Positions 31,121 through 32,349 of a DNA stretch of 32,349 nt are shown here, piece by piece. Where the stretch lies: positions 1-32,349 of the forward strand of contig PBVT01000114.1 of assembly GCA_002728755.1 (NCBI GenBank), in the 5' to 3' direction. Under the pieces are notes generated by a model. That model had not been told where the DNA came from. It was given only the letters and a program-made list of their open reading frames with translations, and did no database searches. Source of the DNA: Myxococcales bacterium. Lineage in GTDB: Bacteria > Myxococcota_A > UBA9042 > UBA3505. The number at the start of each line of letters is the position of its first letter. Position 1 is the first letter of the stretch. Both the position numbers and the translations under genes were made by a program.

Positions 31121-32349
31121 TCAAGGGCTCATACAGAACCATGCCTGGACATCACCAGCCCCACCGCTACGTTCCAAGGCGGAGCCTAGCATGCAGCCCA
31201 AACCACTTGTTCCGCAAGGCTCCGGTTTCGCAGGATCGCAGAGTTGGGAACATTGACCAAGCTGACAATATCCGCCCAGACATTCCTCATCATCGCTACA
31301 AGAGTCCCCAAGCCCTTTCGTTGCGGATTCTTCATTGGTTATACATCGAGCATCGATGGTTCCGGCGTCGGCTAGATCGGTGACAATCGGGAAGGCAATG
31401 CAGTATTCACCCGCCGGGCAGACCGTGGGATCCCCCGTGGCCGGCCCCGCCCCCGCACAGGACGTAATCGAGCTGGTCTGATCGATGGGGACACATACGG
31501 GGAGACGTACATCATCCTCTGTAGCCGTCGTCCCATTAAAGCCCAGCCGTATTGAAGAACAAGCCGTATTCAGGAGCTGGGGTCCAAAGGTTACGGCGTC
31601 ACAATCCGCGGCGGTGTCGCAAAGGCGACTACAGGCGGGTAGCTCCAGTCCCTGAATATCATTCAGAAGACAAATCCGACTCGCACAGTCCATCTGAACG
31701 CCAGAACCACACATCTCACCGTATCCCGCCAACGCGCCGGGTTTTGTACAAACCCGCTCGACACTCATCGCTCCACTATTGGGAGGTGTCAGATAGGCGG
31801 CACAGACCGAGTCCGGGGCCGCACAATCTGCGTCCTTGGTGCAGGAGGTAAAGGCCACCCCTTCGTGTGGGAAGGTTTCGCAGCTTCCAGTCGGTAGATA
31901 GGCATCGGTCCCGGCTTCATCATCCAGATTTAAGGCGATCTCTGTGGTCGCACAGACCTGCCCTTTCTCCGTCGCACAATCCGAGTCGGAATCGCAGAGC
32001 GTGCCGCAGTAACCATGGTCACACCAGTTCGGGTTTTCACAAAGGGGCCCAGGGTTGCCCGTGGCTGGATAGGAATTGCACGCCTCGCCCAGACCAACCG
32101 TATCCGGCGGTCGAGGCAGGCAGAGGTTTTCCCAACCCACTGCCTGGGGATCGGTCGCCGCGTTGAGGAACATACCGCAGAAGAAGTCTGCATCCGGGCA
32201 ATCACTATCCTTGGTACAGGATTTTGGATAACAGATATCATCATTATAGCCATGCGTGGCAGATAGGGTTAGAGTCGTACAGCTATACGATGAACAATCT
32301 CCAGCGGTCGTGCAGGATTGGTCGGGGTTGTTGCTGCAACTTCCGCCAA
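31121..32349 (-). CDS. Cys-rich secreted protein, C-terminal part (5' end beyond window)
   Basis: The frame is open from the right edge to the TGA at 31121 (about 408 codons visible). I translated the part before the first Met by hand; it continues the same pattern (CTTAGDCSSYSC, CTKDSDCPDADFFCG), so the true start lies outside the window. The visible chain is a series of short Cys modules of the type C-x-x-D-x-DC-x5-8-C, such as CDSDSDCATEKGQVC, CTKDADCAAPDSVC and CSDDEECLGGYC. This is common in large secreted or lipid-anchored proteins of Myxococcota. No catalytic domain is seen. The function is unknown, and export is inferred from the disulfide-like Cys pattern. Confidence 0.82.
   Translation of the reverse strand, partial: GGSCSNNPDQSCTTAGDCSSYSCTTLTLSATHGYNDDICYPKSCTKDSDCPDADFFCGMFLNAATDPQAVGWENLCLPRPPDTVGLGEACNSYPATGNPGPLCENPNWCDHGYCGTLCDSDSDCATEKGQVCATTEIALNLDDEAGTDAYLPTGSCETFPHEGVAFTSCTKDADCAAPDSVCAAYLTPPNSGAMSVERVCTKPGALAGYGEMCGSGVQMDCASRICLLNDIQGLELPACSRLCDTAADCDAVTFGPQLLNTACSSIRLGFNGTTATEDDVRLPVCVPIDQTSSITSCAGAGPATGDPTVCPAGEYCIAFPIVTDLADAGTIDARCITNEESATKGLGDSCSDDEECLGGYCQLGQCSQLCDPAKPEPCGTSGLGCMLGSALERSGGAGDVQAWFCMSP

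Overview
The window looks like chromosomal DNA of a Gram-negative, deltaproteobacterial-type organism (Myxococcota or Bradymonadales-like; inferred from gene content only). The pointers are large Cys-rich lipoproteins with CDGxDNDCDG repeats, a sigma54 activator with an FHA domain, an imuA-imuB-dnaE2 mutasome under a palindromic LexA-type box, and a complete rod-shape operon. Genes are tightly packed. No rRNA, tRNA, CRISPR array, insertion sequence or phage gene was seen.

Layout. 1-1625 (minus): two tandem paralogous pentapeptide-repeat proteins, the first cut by the left edge. 1898-2335 (plus): a small four-helix membrane protein. 2345-8505 (minus): a MopE-like repeat lipoprotein with a lamin-tail domain, a NIP/AqpN-like aquaporin, and a 926-residue Cys-rich repeat lipoprotein. 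The last has a near-consensus sigma54 promoter and a strong terminator. 8820-11093 (plus): a divergent FHA-sigma54 activator and an alpha/beta hydrolase. 11096-13261 (minus): a radical SAM protein with an eroded N-terminal half and an intact C-terminal half. 13422-15500 (plus): two paralogous exported proteins, probably outer-membrane barrels. 15502-19828 (minus): a three-gene operon with an HxsB-like paralogue lacking all expected iron-sulfur ligands, an intact HxsB-like radical SAM/SPASM enzyme, and a GNAT-hydrolase fusion. 20014-25200 (plus): imuA-imuB-dnaE2. 25320-31064 (plus): mreB-mreC-mreD-mrdA-rodA. 31121 to the right edge (minus): the 3' part of another Cys-rich secreted protein.

The most novel-looking part is 11-20 kb. 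Two independent radical SAM loci each combine a live CxxxCxxC domain with a dead homologue, one as separate adjacent genes and one as a fusion. The HxsB family normally works on peptide substrates with a second live enzyme (HxsC) and HxsA/HxsD. None of these partners is visible here, so this may be a variant peptide- or protein-modification system using a pseudoenzyme partner.

The second notable circuit is at 8.5-8.8 kb. A TGGCAC-N5-TTGCT promoter drives the Cys-rich lipoprotein, a GTCCC/GGGAC palindrome lies about 100 bp upstream, and the divergent gene encodes a sigma54 activator that could act there. A similar but weaker sigma54-like site precedes the pentapeptide gene at 1625.
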